Counted from the first letter of the stretch, positions 16,366-28,182 are shown. The stretch is DNA of 64,000 bases from Polaribacter marinaquae (GCF_038019025.1 NZ_CP150496.1:2868001-2932000), one strand, 5' to 3'. The notes: generated from the letters alone by a model not told the origin. A program made the numbers and translations.

Positions 16366-16956
16366 TTAAGATAGATAAGACTTTGGGCCAGCCCTAACTT
16401 CTGGTTCTTTACAAGAAGCTTTATCTTTTGTAAAAGGATTGTCCTTATTTACTTTGTAAGCAGTTTTATACAATTGTTCTGCTGTACTACTTTCTAAGTT
16501 TTTAATTAAAGCACTATAGTTAACAGTAGTAAAACGATCTGAATTGTATTTAATTTCGAATACAAACTTTTTATCTACATTAGATAATTGTGTTGCATCA
16601 TTTAGTTCGTAAACATCAAAATTATAATTTGTTGAGTTCTTATAAGGAGAATTTGTATTTAAAAGTAATTTATTCTCTTTAGAAAGAATTTCTCTTATGT
16701 TTTTAATATCAACCTTACTAAAATAAGAGATCTTTAATGTGCTAGTTTCAGATTTATGAATTACAATATTTGTAATCCCAACTTTTAATAGTTTTTCTTT
16801 AACTTCTGCAATAGAGTTTTCAATATCTTTTTCATTAATATTTGCATCAACAAATTCTAGAACAATTTCTTGGTTTGGTAAAGAAACTTGCTCTTGGAAT
16901 GCGCCAAAGTATATAAATATTAAAAAGAAAGTACTAAAGTACCATTTTGCTTGCAT
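16366..16956 (-). CDS. Conserved hypothetical exported protein upstream of secDF
   Basis: The 196-residue protein has an N-terminal hydrophobic segment (about 5-20) that is probably a signal peptide or anchor. It is followed by an alpha/beta region of about 130 residues (I-V-L-E-F-V-D-A-N-I, then D-I-E-N-S-I-A-E-V-K-E-K-L-L-K-V-G-I). I do not recognise a named family. The alternation loosely recalls the periplasmic P1 fold of SecD, and the gene precedes secDF by 159 nt, so a link to export is possible but unproven. The C-terminus is polar and contains one Cys. Confidence 0.7.
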   Translation of the reverse strand: MQAKWYFSTFFLIFIYFGAFQEQVSLPNQEIVLEFVDANINEKDIENSIAEVKEKLLKVGITNIVIHKSETSTLKISYFSKVDIKNIREILSKENKLLLNTNSPYKNSTNYNFDVYELNDATQLSNVDKKFVFEIKYNSDRFTTVNYSALIKNLESSTAEQLYKTAYKVNKDNPFTKDKASCKEPEVRAGPKSYLS

Positions 16957-17143
16957 GCGCCAAATATATAAAAAAATGTTGTTTTACTTTCTAAATATAT
17001 AATCTTATTTAAATGAGTTTGTTAGAGTGAAAATTATTTATATGTTAAAGTTTGTTTCGATTCTGATTATCGTTTTATAGAATATGAAATTTAACTATAT
17101 TTATTTTTCAAAAATGATAAAATAATACTCAGATTATATAAAA

Positions 17144-18820
17144 ATGAAACACCAAACAGATATTGCAATTGCTCAAGCAAAAAAGTTGTTACATATAAGA
17201 GAAATTGCAGCAAAAATAAATGTGAAAGAAGACGATTTAGAAATGTATGGTAAATACAAAGCTAAATTGCCATTACATTTAATAGATGAAACCAAAGTGA
17301 AAGAAAATAATTTGGTTTTGGTAACTGCATTAACTCCAACTCCTGCCGGAGAAGGAAAAACAACAGTTTCCATAGGATTAACTGAAGGATTGAATAAGAT
17401 TGGGAAACAAGCGACAGTGGTTTTGAGAGAACCTTCTTTAGGGCCTGTTTTCGGAATTAAAGGTGGTGCAGCTGGCGGTGGATATTCTCAAGTTGTGCCA
17501 ATGGAAGACATTAACCTGCATTTTACAGGAGATTTTAATGCAATCGAAAAAGCCAATAACTTACTATCTGCTTTGATTGATAATAACCTTCAAAGTAAAA
17601 CAAATAACTTAAACATCGATCCTAGAACTATTCTTTGGAAACGTGTTATAGATATGAATGATAGAGCTCTTAGAGATGTAACTATTGGTTTGGGAGGAAC
17701 AGCAAACGGAATACCTAGACAAGATGGCTTTAATATTACTCCGGCATCAGAAGTTATGGCAATTCTTTGTATGGCTTCTGATTTAGAAAATTTAAAAGAA
17801 CGATTGGGTAACATTTTTATTGGTTTTACTTTCGATAAAAAGCCAGTATTTGCAAGAGATTTGAAAGCCGAAAATGCGATGGCAATTTTATTAAAAGATG
17901 CTATTAAACCAAATTTGGTACAAACTTTAGAAGAAAATCCTGCAATTATTCATGGCGGACCATTTGCAAACATTGCACAAGGTACTAACACTATTATTGC
18001 AACTAAAATGGGACTTTCTTTGTCTAATTATGTTGTTACAGAAGCTGGTTTTGGAGCAGATTTAGGTGCTGAAAAATTTCTAAATATTAAATCTCAGTTT
18101 GCAGATTTAAATCCTAAATGTGTAGTTTTAGTAGCTACAATTAGAGCTTTACGTCATCACGGTGGCGCGTTAAAAGATGCTTATGATACTGCAGATTTGG
18201 TAAAAGTAAAAAAAGGTTTTGCTAATTTAGAGAAGCATATAGAAAATATTAGAAAGTTTAATATAGAACCTGTAGTTGCAATAAATTTTTTTATTTCTGA
18301 TTCTGAAGAAGAAGTTAATTTTTTAATTGAAAGTTGTGCAAAATTAGGTGTAAAAGCGGTTCTCTCTAAAGGATGGGCTAACGGAGGAGAAGGTACAAGT
18401 GATCTAGCAAAAGCTGTTGTAGAAGTGGTAGAAACAAAAGCAACACAATACAAGCCTTTGTATAATTGGCAATCTCCTATAAAAGATAAAATAGAAATAA
18501 TTGCTAAAGAAATTTATGGTGCAGATAAGGTTGTTTACGATAACAAAGCGCTATTAAATCTAAAAAGAATTGATAGGTTAGGTTTTAATGATTTTGCTGT
18601 TTGTATGGCGAAAACACAAAAATCATTTTCTGATAATGATAAATTAATAGGTAGGCCTAAAAACTTTGTAATTACAGTTCGTGAAATTGAGATAGCAGCC
18701 GGTGCACAATTTGTTATTCCTATTCTTGGTAAAATGATGAGAATGCCTGGGTTGCCTTCAAAACCTGCATCAGAAAATATGTTTATCGATAAAAACGGAG
18801 TTATTTCTGGATTGTCATAA
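17144..18820 (+). CDS. fhs: Formate-tetrahydrofolate ligase
   Basis: This enzyme makes 10-formyl-tetrahydrofolate from formate, THF and ATP, feeding one-carbon metabolism. The 558-residue length is normal for the family. The nucleotide-binding motif T-P-T-P-A-G-E-G-K-T-T is at about 64-74, followed by R-E-P-S-L-G-P-V-F-G-I-K-G-G-A-A-G-G-G-Y, and the C-terminus has the L-P-S-K-P-A-S-E motif. The gene is monocistronic, with a terminator 23 nt downstream and mdh convergent beyond it. Confidence 0.97.
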   Translation: MKHQTDIAIAQAKKLLHIREIAAKINVKEDDLEMYGKYKAKLPLHLIDETKVKENNLVLVTALTPTPAGEGKTTVSIGLTEGLNKIGKQATVVLREPSLGPVFGIKGGAAGGGYSQVVPMEDINLHFTGDFNAIEKANNLLSALIDNNLQSKTNNLNIDPRTILWKRVIDMNDRALRDVTIGLGGTANGIPRQDGFNITPASEVMAILCMASDLENLKERLGNIFIGFTFDKKPVFARDLKAENAMAILLKDAIKPNLVQTLEENPAIIHGGPFANIAQGTNTIIATKMGLSLSNYVVTEAGFGADLGAEKFLNIKSQFADLNPKCVVLVATIRALRHHGGALKDAYDTADLVKVKKGFANLEKHIENIRKFNIEPVVAINFFISDSEEEVNFLIESCAKLGVKAVLSKGWANGGEGTSDLAKAVVEVVETKATQYKPLYNWQSPIKDKIEIIAKEIYGADKVVYDNKALLNLKRIDRLGFNDFAVCMAKTQKSFSDNDKLIGRPKNFVITVREIEIAAGAQFVIPILGKMMRMPGLPSKPASENMFIDKNGVISGLS

Positions 18821-18845
18821 TTTAAAAGTTTTAAATTATAGTAAT

Positions 18846-18880
18846 AAAAAAAAGTCTAGCTTTTTAAAGCTAGACTTTTT
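18846..18880. terminator. Bidirectional intrinsic terminator between fhs and mdh
   Basis: The inverted repeat AAAAGTCTAGCTTT / AAAGCTAGACTTTT lies between the convergent genes, with an A-run on one side and a T-run on the other. Confidence 0.85.
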
Positions 18881-18904
18881 AATTATAATTTAAATAAGAA
18901 TTTC

Positions 18905-19831
18905 TTATAATTCTAATAAACTGTTTGTTTTAGAAACACCCGCAGCAGATTCTTCTAAATGAGATTTTTCTGCATCGCTTAAGTTGATTTCTACAATGCT
19001 TTCAATTCCGTTTTTACCTAAAACAACAGGAACTCCGATACATAAATCGTTTAAACCAAATTCTCCTTCTAATAAAGTAGAACATGGAAAGATTTTTTTA
19101 GTATCACAAGCAATTGCTTGTACCATACCAGAAACTGCAGCACCAGGAGCATACCAAGCAGAAGTTCCTAATAAACCAGTTAATGTTGCACCACCAACTT
19201 TAGTATCTTGTTTTACTTGTTCTAATCTTTCTTCTGAAATAAATTCTGAAACAGGAACAGAGTTTCTAGTAGCTAATCTAGTTAAAGGAACCATTCCTTT
19301 ATCTGAATGCCCACCAATTACCATTCCGTCAACATCAGAAATAGGAGCACCTAAAGCTTCTGCTAATCTATATTTAAAACGAGCCGAGTCTAATGCACCA
19401 CCCATTCCGATAATTCTATTTTTAGGTAATCCTGTAGTTTTATGAACTAAATACGTCATAGTATCCATAGGATTCGAAACTACAATGATAATTGTGTTTG
19501 GAGAATGCTCGATTAAACTAGCAGAAACCATTTTTACAATTCCGGCATTAATACCAATTAATTCTTCACGAGTCATCCCTGGTTTTCTAGGAATACCAGA
19601 AGTAATTACACAAACATCAGAATTTGCAGTTTTAGTATAATCATTTGTGCTTCCAGTAATTTTAGTATCAAAACCATTTAAAGAAGCTGTTTGCATTAAA
19701 TCCATTGCTTTACCTTCTGCAAAACCTTCTTTAATGTCTAAAATAACAACTTCAGAAGCAAAATTTTTAATAGCAATGTATTCTGCACAACTAGCACCTA
19801 CTGCACCTGCACCAACAACTGTAACTTTCAT
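18905..19831 (-). CDS. mdh: Malate dehydrogenase
   Basis: It oxidises malate to oxaloacetate with NAD+ in the TCA cycle. The 308-residue protein is of the LDH-like MDH type. A Rossmann motif G-A-G-A-V-G-A-S-C-A is at residues 7-16, substrate arginines sit in I-P-R-K-P-G-M-T-R-E, and V-V-S-N-P-M-D and the catalytic His in I-G-G-H-S-D are present. It is convergent with fhs, and its upstream neighbour on the same strand ends 113 nt away at the terminator at 19912-19940. Confidence 0.97.
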   Translation of the reverse strand: MKVTVVGAGAVGASCAEYIAIKNFASEVVILDIKEGFAEGKAMDLMQTASLNGFDTKITGSTNDYTKTANSDVCVITSGIPRKPGMTREELIGINAGIVKMVSASLIEHSPNTIIIVVSNPMDTMTYLVHKTTGLPKNRIIGMGGALDSARFKYRLAEALGAPISDVDGMVIGGHSDKGMVPLTRLATRNSVPVSEFISEERLEQVKQDTKVGGATLTGLLGTSAWYAPGAAVSGMVQAIACDTKKIFPCSTLLEGEFGLNDLCIGVPVVLGKNGIESIVEINLSDAEKSHLEESAAGVSKTNSLLEL

Positions 19832-19911
19832 ATTTATATGTTTTTTATTTGTTTAAAATATATCCCGCTAAAATACAATTTTTTAGGCGAATTTTTAACT
19901 ATTTTAAACCA

Positions 19912-19940
19912 AAAAAGACATCTTAACGAGATGTCTTTTT
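19912..19940 (-). terminator. Intrinsic terminator of the outer-membrane protein gene at 19964
   Basis: The inverted repeat AAAAGACATCT (19913-19923) and AGATGTCTTTT (19929-19939) with a 5-nt loop lies 24 nt past the stop codon, with a T-run on the minus strand. Confidence 0.85.
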
Positions 19941-19963
19941 TTTGTTGAATATTTAAATAAAAA

Positions 19964-20971
19964 TTATCTAATGCTAATTGCAATACCTAAATTAGCAGTG
20001 TTATATTCTTGTAGTGTATAACTACCAAATATTTTAAAGAACCCTAAGCTTAATCTTGTACCAAGTGTTGTTCTAAATCCGCTAGCGTTAAATTCAGAAT
20101 CTATAGGATCTGTAATAGTTCTTGTTTGTCCACCGTAAGATAATTCATAGTCTCCTAACATTTTTAACGTAGAGCTACCAGAACCGTAACCAAAACCACC
20201 ATATAAATTAATAAAAGGGAAGTTTAATGAAGCTATAGCTTCTACATTGTATGAGTTTAATTTAAATTGAGCAATTCCATCAGTTACATCTACAGCGTTA
20301 CTGTCTTCAATGTTATAATCAACATTCATAGTTGTATATGCGGCTAAAATAGAAACATGTAAAGGTGTTTTGTCTAAAGGGCCAAACCAGTTTGTGATTT
20401 CTTTTTTTAATCCAATACCAAATAAATCTCCTTTTACATTGTCAGAACCAACTTTAGGAACCAACCTTAAGCTAACTTCAAATTTAGCAGGTAAACCTAA
20501 GTTTAATTGAACTGCAGGTGCAGGAACAGCATTAAGAGGTAAGCTTTCTTTTACACCACCTGGTGCTTCAAAAGATGTTGTATAAGTTATTGCAGGATTA
20601 TTTGGGTCTTGAAAACTAACAGCTGTTAATGGAGTAAAGTCTTCTGAACCAGCAACAGTTGCAGCAGATATAGAACCAGTATTTATAGAGTTTAAACCAG
20701 ATAAGGTAAACATTTCATCTTCTTCTGGAACTAAAGAGGCATTTAAACCAATAGAAAGGTCGAATCCGAAAGGGCTATGAACTTTTGCTGTGTGGTACCA
20801 ACCATTATTCATACTATGTATTAATCCTTTCATTGCAGGATTTATATAAGCATTTATTAATTTACCACGATCTTGATCACTTGCTAATAAGTAGCCTTCA
20901 AAACCGTCTTGAGCATTGGTGTTAAAGGCCAATGCAATGGCTCCTAAGAAAATTAAAATAGATTTTTTCAT
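19964..20971 (-). CDS. DUF6588-like outer-membrane/surface protein
   Basis: The 335-residue protein has a clear signal peptide (K-K-S-I-L-I-F-L-G then cleavage after T-N-A-Q at about 21). The mature part is rich in alternating hydrophobic strands ending in aromatic residues, and the last strand ends I-A-I-S-I-R. That points to an outer-membrane beta-barrel or porin-like fold. The opening G-Y-L-L-A-S-x-x-D-x-x-K-L-x-x-A-Y-I-N-P and H-S-M-N-N-G-W-Y-H-T-A-K segment fits the DUF6588 family, from memory. No function is known. The gene stands alone between mdh and gyrB, with its own terminator. Confidence 0.75.
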   Translation of the reverse strand: MKKSILIFLGAIALAFNTNAQDGFEGYLLASDQDRGKLINAYINPAMKGLIHSMNNGWYHTAKVHSPFGFDLSIGLNASLVPEEDEMFTLSGLNSINTGSISAATVAGSEDFTPLTAVSFQDPNNPAITYTTSFEAPGGVKESLPLNAVPAPAVQLNLGLPAKFEVSLRLVPKVGSDNVKGDLFGIGLKKEITNWFGPLDKTPLHVSILAAYTTMNVDYNIEDSNAVDVTDGIAQFKLNSYNVEAIASLNFPFINLYGGFGYGSGSSTLKMLGDYELSYGGQTRTITDPIDSEFNASGFRTTLGTRLSLGFFKIFGSYTLQEYNTANLGIAISIR

Positions 20972-21106
20972 GTTTAGTTATGTTTTAGTTATGTTTCTAT
21001 AATTAACGGGGAAACTTAAGCGAATATATAAAATTATGTTAATAGACTGCTAAAATATTAACCGTTTTGCTACAAAAAAGGGGAAAATACCTAAAGATAG
21101 GTACAA

Positions 21107-21137
21107 AAAAAGCCTCAACAAATAGTTGAGGCTTTTA
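21107..21137 (-). terminator. Intrinsic terminator downstream of gyrB
   Basis: The inverted repeat AAAAGCCTCAAC (21108-21119) and GTTGAGGCTTTT (21125-21136), with a 5-nt loop, is preceded on the plus strand by an A-run that becomes the terminal T-run on the minus strand. It lies 20 nt past the gyrB stop. Confidence 0.87.
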
Positions 21138-21156
21138 CTTTTAAATTCAATGTTTT

Positions 21157-23112
<1,956 letters not shown>

Positions 23113-23166
23113 TTAATTTTAATTTTTGATGAAAATCGCAATTATAACTACGAATTTCACTAAACT

Positions 23167-23196
23167 CAAATTTACAATTTTCAGTCTAATTTTCAA
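23167..23196 (-). promoter_or_regulatory. Promoter of gyrB
   Basis: On the minus strand, TTG (23196-23194), a 19-nt spacer and TAAATTTG (23174-23167) match the Bacteroidota promoter pattern. The start codon is 73 nt further on. The remaining intergenic stretch up to 23650 shows no gene, no strong terminator and only AT-rich sequence. Confidence 0.6.
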
Positions 23197-23654
23197 TAGT
23201 TTTTAGCGATTTGGTATGAAAATTATCAACATTTGTTGATTTCTTAAAAGTGTCTTAAATCGCTTAAAAATGGCTTTATTTTTAATTTTGCTGATTTTTA
23301 ATTCTATTTTAAAAATAAAATTATCAAAATAAGCTTAAAACTGATGTTTTGTAAGGATGAAACAATCGTGGTTTTAGTTTTTTAAGAAAATTAAAGCTTT
23401 TTAGAGGTGAGTTTATGGTTAGATGTTAATTAAAATAAATAGATAAAAAAGTATTAAAAACAAACTTAGATTTCTTAATAATTTGTTTATCAATTGATAG
23501 CTCTTTACGAATTAGTAATTAGTATATCTAAGGTTTAATAGTGTGAAAATTTGATGTTATAGTATTGTAAATTATATGTAAAAAAAGACTTTTTATTTTT
23601 GAAATAGTAACCATTGTATCATTTTAGGTTAACATCTTTATGGCTGATAGGAAA

Positions 23655-23662
23655 TAAATTTG
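23655..23662 (+). promoter_or_regulatory. -7 promoter box of the TonB-dependent receptor gene
   Basis: TAAATTTG matches TAnnTTTG and lies 30 nt before the ATG at 23693. A convincing upstream TTG element at the right spacing is not visible, so an activator may be involved. Confidence 0.5.
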
Positions 23663-23692
23663 CCGTCTAATTTAACCTAAAAATAAAAATAA

Positions 23693-26197
23693 ATGTACTT
23701 TAAATCTTTACTCACTTTTTTAATGCTTTTTACTATCGTTAATATAAATTCACAAAATGTTGGAGCCTTAAAAGGAGTTGTAACTTCTGATAATGGAGAG
23801 GCTATTATGGGAGCAAATGTTCACATCAAAAAGTTGTCTAAAGGAACAACTTCTGATGAAAACGGAAAATTTATGTTAAGTAAAATTGCTTATGCAACTT
23901 ATATCGTAGAAGTATCATATTTAGGGTATAATACGGTTTCAAAAAAAGTTGAAATAAGTAATATGGTCACCACTCAAAATTTTGTTTTAAAAGAGAGCTC
24001 TTTTATGTTAGAAGGGGTTGTAATTACTTCACAAAAAAGAGAACAAAAAAACAAAGATGTACCAATTGCTATTACATCTTATGGTACAGATTTTATAGAA
24101 AATCAAGGAACATTTGAATATGATGCCTTGTCGGAATATGTACCGGGTTTTCAAGTACAAATTCAAAGTGTTAACAATCCTGGAATTGTTATTAGAGGTA
24201 TTACAAGTGATAGCGGAGACTCTAGAGTAGAGCCAAGAGTTTCTATTTTTCAAGATGGTGTATCAATTAGTAAATCTAGAGGTTCTGTTGTAGAACTTTA
24301 TGATATAGAACGTGTAGAGGTACTTAAAGGTCCGCAAGGAACATTATTTGGTAGGGGCGCTCAAATTGGTGCAATGCACATTATTCAAAACAAAGCAAAA
24401 AACGAAACATCTGGTTCTTTAAAGTTAGGTTATGGTAATTTTAATCAGTTTTTAGCAACAGGTCATTTCAATGCGCCTTTAGTAGAAGATAAGTTATTTT
24501 TTAGAGCTGCTGCCATTTATAATAAAAGAGATGGTTTTATAGAAAATATTTCTGGAGGAGATTTAAATGGGAAAGAAACACTTGCTTTTAGAACGTCTTT
24601 TAAATATTTATTAAATAACGATACAACTTTAGATTTTATTGCTAATTGGCAACAAGATACACCTCCTGGAACATCTTTTAAAAGTGGAACGTTTGCGCCT
24701 GTAGGAGGAGATACAAATCCGAACACTTTTGCAGATTTAGAAAGAGGAGAAGAATTAGGTTTAGATAGAACTGTTTGGGGTGCTACTGCAATTTTAAAAC
24801 ATAGTTTTAATGATATTTGGGATTTAACATCTACAACTGCTTATAGAGAGTTTGATTCTAATGAGGCTTTTGATGCAGATGGAACTGTTGCACCAGCATT
24901 ATTTTTTAGTGAAATATCTAAAGGGAAACAATTTAGTCAAGAATTTAGATTTAATTTTGATACCGATGATAAATTTAGAGGTTTCTTTGGTGCAAACTTC
25001 TTTTATGAAGATGGTTCGCAAAATGTACCGTGGGAGTATGATGAAAGAAGTGTTGCAATGTTACTTTTAAATTCAGATTTTTTAGTTTCTAACGGAGTAG
25101 CGATTTTAGCACCTTCTTTACCAAATGATCCTAATGTATTTGGTGCACTTGCTGGTGCTCCTTTAAATTCTTTTAATAAAGAAACTTATACAAATTTTGG
25201 AGAAAATTACTCTGGAGATCTTTTTGTAGATGCTTCTTATGATGTTTCAGAAAAATTGTCTGTTACAATGGGGTTAAGAGCAACATTAGAAGAAATAAAC
25301 GCAGGCTTTCAGGTAATAGATTCAGAAAATCCATCAGTCTTAGGATATTTGTCAGGAAATTTTCCAAATGTATTATTTGCTTCAACTAATCAAGAAAAAA
25401 TAGAAGCTAATGAAAGTTTTTTATCTGCAGTTGGTCGTTTTGCAGTAAATTATGATTTAAATGATAATATTACGCTATTTGGTACAACCTCTAGAGGAAG
25501 AAGACCAAATGTTATTAGAGTTACAGCAACAGAAACAACAGTTTTATCAGACGAAATTGTTTGGTCTTATGAAGTAGGTGGAAAATCATTATTTTTTAAT
25601 AATAGTTTACAATTTGATGCCAATGCTTATGTGTATGATTATTCTAATTTTCAAACAACAATCACAAAGTTTGAAAACGGTGTTTTAACTTCTGTGCCAG
25701 AAGATAGTGGTAACGCTAGTTCTTTTGGTTTTGAATTAGCTATGCAATATGCGTTTTCTAAAACATCTAGTTTTTTTGCTAATTATGGTTACATAGATAC
25801 GTCTTTCGATGATAAAGACTCAAACGGAAATGATCAAATACTTGCAGGAAACACTTTTAGATTAACTCCTAAAAACTCTTTTTCTGCCGGATTTAATTTT
25901 AATGTGGATGTTAATGAAAATTTAGGATATTTTTTTAGACCAACTTACACATATAAATCTAAAGTGTTTTTTGAAGAAACTAATTTGCCAAACATATCGC
26001 AAGATGCGTACGGTATTTTAAACTTTAAAACAGGTTTGGTAATTAACAAAGATTATGAACTTACATTTTTTATGAATAATGCATTGGATAAAGAGTATAT
26101 TATCGATGCGGGTAATACTGGTGGTGCTTTTGGTATACCAACTTTTATAGCCGGTGCTCCTCGATTTTTTGGTGTTCAATTAAAAGCAAGCTTTTAA
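23693..26197 (+). CDS. TonB-dependent outer-membrane receptor with N-terminal carboxypeptidase-regulatory-like domain
   Basis: The 834-residue protein has a signal peptide ending N-S-Q at about 21. A CarboxypepD_reg-like domain (about 25-110) contains G-V-V-T-S-D-N-G-E-A-I-M-G-A-N-V. The plug starts near 115 (V-P-I-A-I-T-S-Y) with the usual R-V-E-V-L-K-G-P-Q-G-T-L-F-G-R-G motif, and a 22-strand barrel ends in aromatic F-F-G-V-Q-L-K-A-S-F. It imports a substrate through the outer membrane using TonB energy. No SusD partner follows, so it is not a standard PUL pair. The next gene encodes a lipase-like/GDPD fusion, hinting at phospholipid or glycerophosphodiester use, but a terminator separates them. 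Confidence 0.92.
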   Translation: MYFKSLLTFLMLFTIVNINSQNVGALKGVVTSDNGEAIMGANVHIKKLSKGTTSDENGKFMLSKIAYATYIVEVSYLGYNTVSKKVEISNMVTTQNFVLKESSFMLEGVVITSQKREQKNKDVPIAITSYGTDFIENQGTFEYDALSEYVPGFQVQIQSVNNPGIVIRGITSDSGDSRVEPRVSIFQDGVSISKSRGSVVELYDIERVEVLKGPQGTLFGRGAQIGAMHIIQNKAKNETSGSLKLGYGNFNQFLATGHFNAPLVEDKLFFRAAAIYNKRDGFIENISGGDLNGKETLAFRTSFKYLLNNDTTLDFIANWQQDTPPGTSFKSGTFAPVGGDTNPNTFADLERGEELGLDRTVWGATAILKHSFNDIWDLTSTTAYREFDSNEAFDADGTVAPALFFSEISKGKQFSQEFRFNFDTDDKFRGFFGANFFYEDGSQNVPWEYDERSVAMLLLNSDFLVSNGVAILAPSLPNDPNVFGALAGAPLNSFNKETYTNFGENYSGDLFVDASYDVSEKLSVTMGLRATLEEINAGFQVIDSENPSVLGYLSGNFPNVLFASTNQEKIEANESFLSAVGRFAVNYDLNDNITLFGTTSRGRRPNVIRVTATETTVLSDEIVWSYEVGGKSLFFNNSLQFDANAYVYDYSNFQTTITKFENGVLTSVPEDSGNASSFGFELAMQYAFSKTSSFFANYGYIDTSFDDKDSNGNDQILAGNTFRLTPKNSFSAGFNFNVDVNENLGYFFRPTYTYKSKVFFEETNLPNISQDAYGILNFKTGLVINKDYELTFFMNNALDKEYIIDAGNTGGAFGIPTFIAGAPRFFGVQLKASF

Positions 26198-26214
26198 TTA
26201 CTTAAACAATAATC

Positions 26215-26246
26215 AAAGGTTTCTAAGATGTCTTAGAAACCTTTTT
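26215..26246 (+). terminator. Intrinsic terminator after the TonB-dependent receptor
   Basis: The inverted repeat AAAGGTTTCTAAG (26215-26227) with CTTAGAAACCTTT (26232-26244) and a short loop is followed by a T-run, 17 nt past the stop codon. Confidence 0.82.
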
Positions 26247-26257
26247 AAATATTTACA

Positions 26258-28021
26258 ATGAAAAAAAATATATTAACGTTTTTTTTATTAATTTTCTATG
26301 TAGCTATTTTTAATTCTCAAGAAGTTTTCGATTTAGCTAGTTTAGAAAATAGTATTAAGAATAAAGAAGTAAGTGTGAAAGGAATGAAACCTGGTAATGA
26401 AGCTAGAATTATCTGGTCTAATAAGTATAAAGAAAAACAATCTCCAATTGCATTTGTGTATTTACATGGTTTTGGTGCAAGTGGTAGAGAAGGAGAGCCT
26501 GTAATGAGTATGCTTTCAAAAAAATACGATGCAAATGTTTACTTATCTCGTTTAAAAGAGCATGGTTTAGATAGAGATGATAGTTTTATTAATTTAACAC
26601 CAGAAAATTATATAGCATCTGCAAAAGAAGCTTTAGAAATAGGAAAAAAAATTGGTAAAAAGGTTGTTATAGTTAGTACGTCAACAGGAGGTACATTGAG
26701 TTTAAAACTAGCATCAGAAGATACTTCTGTTTTAGGGTTGGTAATGTATTCTCCGTTTATCGGTTTAAAAAATCCTGCATTTAGAACAATTTTAACTCCC
26801 GAAGGAAAAGCAGGTTTTGTAAAAATGAATGGTAGTGAAATTATAAAACAAAAAAGGCCTGCAGAGCAAGCGAAATATTGGTCTACAAAATATCACGTTA
26901 ACGGTTACGAGGCTTTAATAAAAATGCTTACGAATAATATGACCCTAGAAACTTTTGCAAAAGTTAAGATTCCTGTTTTTGTTGGTTATTATTATAAAAA
27001 TGAAAAAGAACAAGATCAAGTGGTTTCTGTAGCTGCAATTCTAGAGATGTATAATAATTTAGGTACTTCTTTTGATAAAAAGAAAAAAGTAGCTTTTCCA
27101 GAAGCTGGTAATCATGTAATTGCTTGTGATTTAAGGTCGAATGATTGGGAAGGTGTATACAATGAAACTGTATCTTTTATTGATCAAATAATTTTAGAGA
27201 AAAACAATCAATATAATTTTGAATTACAAGGGCATAGAGGCGCTAGAGGTTTATCACCAGAAAATACAATACAAGCTTTTGAAAAAGCATTAAAGTTAGG
27301 TGTAAACACATTAGAATTAGATGTTGTAGTTAGTAAAGATCACAAAGTAGTTGTTTCTCATGAACCTTGGTTGAATAACGATATTACTTTAGATGTAGAT
27401 GGAAATCGTTTAAGTAGAGAAAATGCTATTGCTTTTAATATTTATAAAAACAAGTATAAAAACATAAAGAAATACGATGTTGGTTCTTTAGGGAATTCTA
27501 AATTTCCTGAGCAAGAAAAAGTTGCTGCTTATAAACCTTTATTATCTGAAGTAATTTCTTTTGCAGAGCAAAAAAACGCTAATATTCTTTATAATGTTGA
27601 AATTAAAAGCACACCAACAGATGAGAAAAATGGATATCAGCCATCTGTAAAAGAGTTTTCAGATTTAGTGGTTAACACATTAAAAAAGACTAAGGTGTCT
27701 TTAAATAGAATTGTGATACAAAGTTTTGATCTTAGAGTTTTAGAGTATATCCACGCTACATATCCTGCTTATAAATTAGCTTTTTTAACTTATAAGGATG
27801 ATTTTAAAACAAACATGAAAATGTTAAGTTTTATGCCAGAAATTTATAGTCCGTACTTTTTATTACTGAATAAAGAAGAGGTAAAAAATATTCAGAAGAA
27901 TAATATGAGAGTTATTCCTTGGACAGTTAATAAAAAACAAGATATGATTAATTTATTAGAAATGGGAGTAGATGGCTTAATTACAGATTATCCTAATATC
28001 GCAATTCCCTTAAGAAAATAG
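26258..28021 (+). CDS. Fused alpha/beta-hydrolase and glycerophosphodiester phosphodiesterase
   Basis: This 587-residue exported protein (signal peptide to about 20) has two enzyme domains. Residues about 45-312 are an alpha/beta-hydrolase with oxyanion motif H-G-F-G-A-S (70-75). The nucleophile Ser142 sits in S-T-S-T-G-G, a variant of the G-x-S-x-G elbow, and the His is probably 286 in G-N-H-V. Residues about 322-587 are a GDPD TIM barrel with H-R-G (326-328), P-E-N-T (334-337), E353, D355 and H368, the standard metal/catalytic set. GDPD releases glycerol-3-phosphate and an alcohol from glycerophosphodiesters. An acyl-removing hydrolase plus GDPD would strip a phospholipid stepwise, but that pairing is inferred. 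Confidence 0.9.
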   Translation: MKKNILTFFLLIFYVAIFNSQEVFDLASLENSIKNKEVSVKGMKPGNEARIIWSNKYKEKQSPIAFVYLHGFGASGREGEPVMSMLSKKYDANVYLSRLKEHGLDRDDSFINLTPENYIASAKEALEIGKKIGKKVVIVSTSTGGTLSLKLASEDTSVLGLVMYSPFIGLKNPAFRTILTPEGKAGFVKMNGSEIIKQKRPAEQAKYWSTKYHVNGYEALIKMLTNNMTLETFAKVKIPVFVGYYYKNEKEQDQVVSVAAILEMYNNLGTSFDKKKKVAFPEAGNHVIACDLRSNDWEGVYNETVSFIDQIILEKNNQYNFELQGHRGARGLSPENTIQAFEKALKLGVNTLELDVVVSKDHKVVVSHEPWLNNDITLDVDGNRLSRENAIAFNIYKNKYKNIKKYDVGSLGNSKFPEQEKVAAYKPLLSEVISFAEQKNANILYNVEIKSTPTDEKNGYQPSVKEFSDLVVNTLKKTKVSLNRIVIQSFDLRVLEYIHATYPAYKLAFLTYKDDFKTNMKMLSFMPEIYSPYFLLLNKEEVKNIQKNNMRVIPWTVNKKQDMINLLEMGVDGLITDYPNIAIPLRK

Positions 28022-28182
28022 TTTTATCAAAAATTTCGAATTTTTAATGTTACAGCTTTCTTTTAATCTTTTAAAAAGTAATTTTTATTTAAATACGCTT
28101 TGTTTTTTTGTCATATCGGTAATTAAACATCAATATATTGTAGATTATGTAAAGGCTAGATAAAATGATAAAAAAGAAGGTT

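Noticed and set aside
17173..18453. Antisense open frames inside fhs (66, 74 and 90 residues).
   Set aside because: They are complementary-strand shadows created by codon composition and lack start context and family resemblance.
23223..23231. DnaA-box-like TTATCAACA upstream of gyrB as a possible replication origin.
   Set aside because: A single imperfect box, no cluster, no dnaA/dnaN neighbours and no unwinding element pattern distinct from the AT-rich background.
23693..26197. A SusC/SusD polysaccharide-utilisation pair.
   Set aside because: No SusD-like gene follows, a terminator lies directly downstream, and the receptor resembles the general TonB-dependent type.
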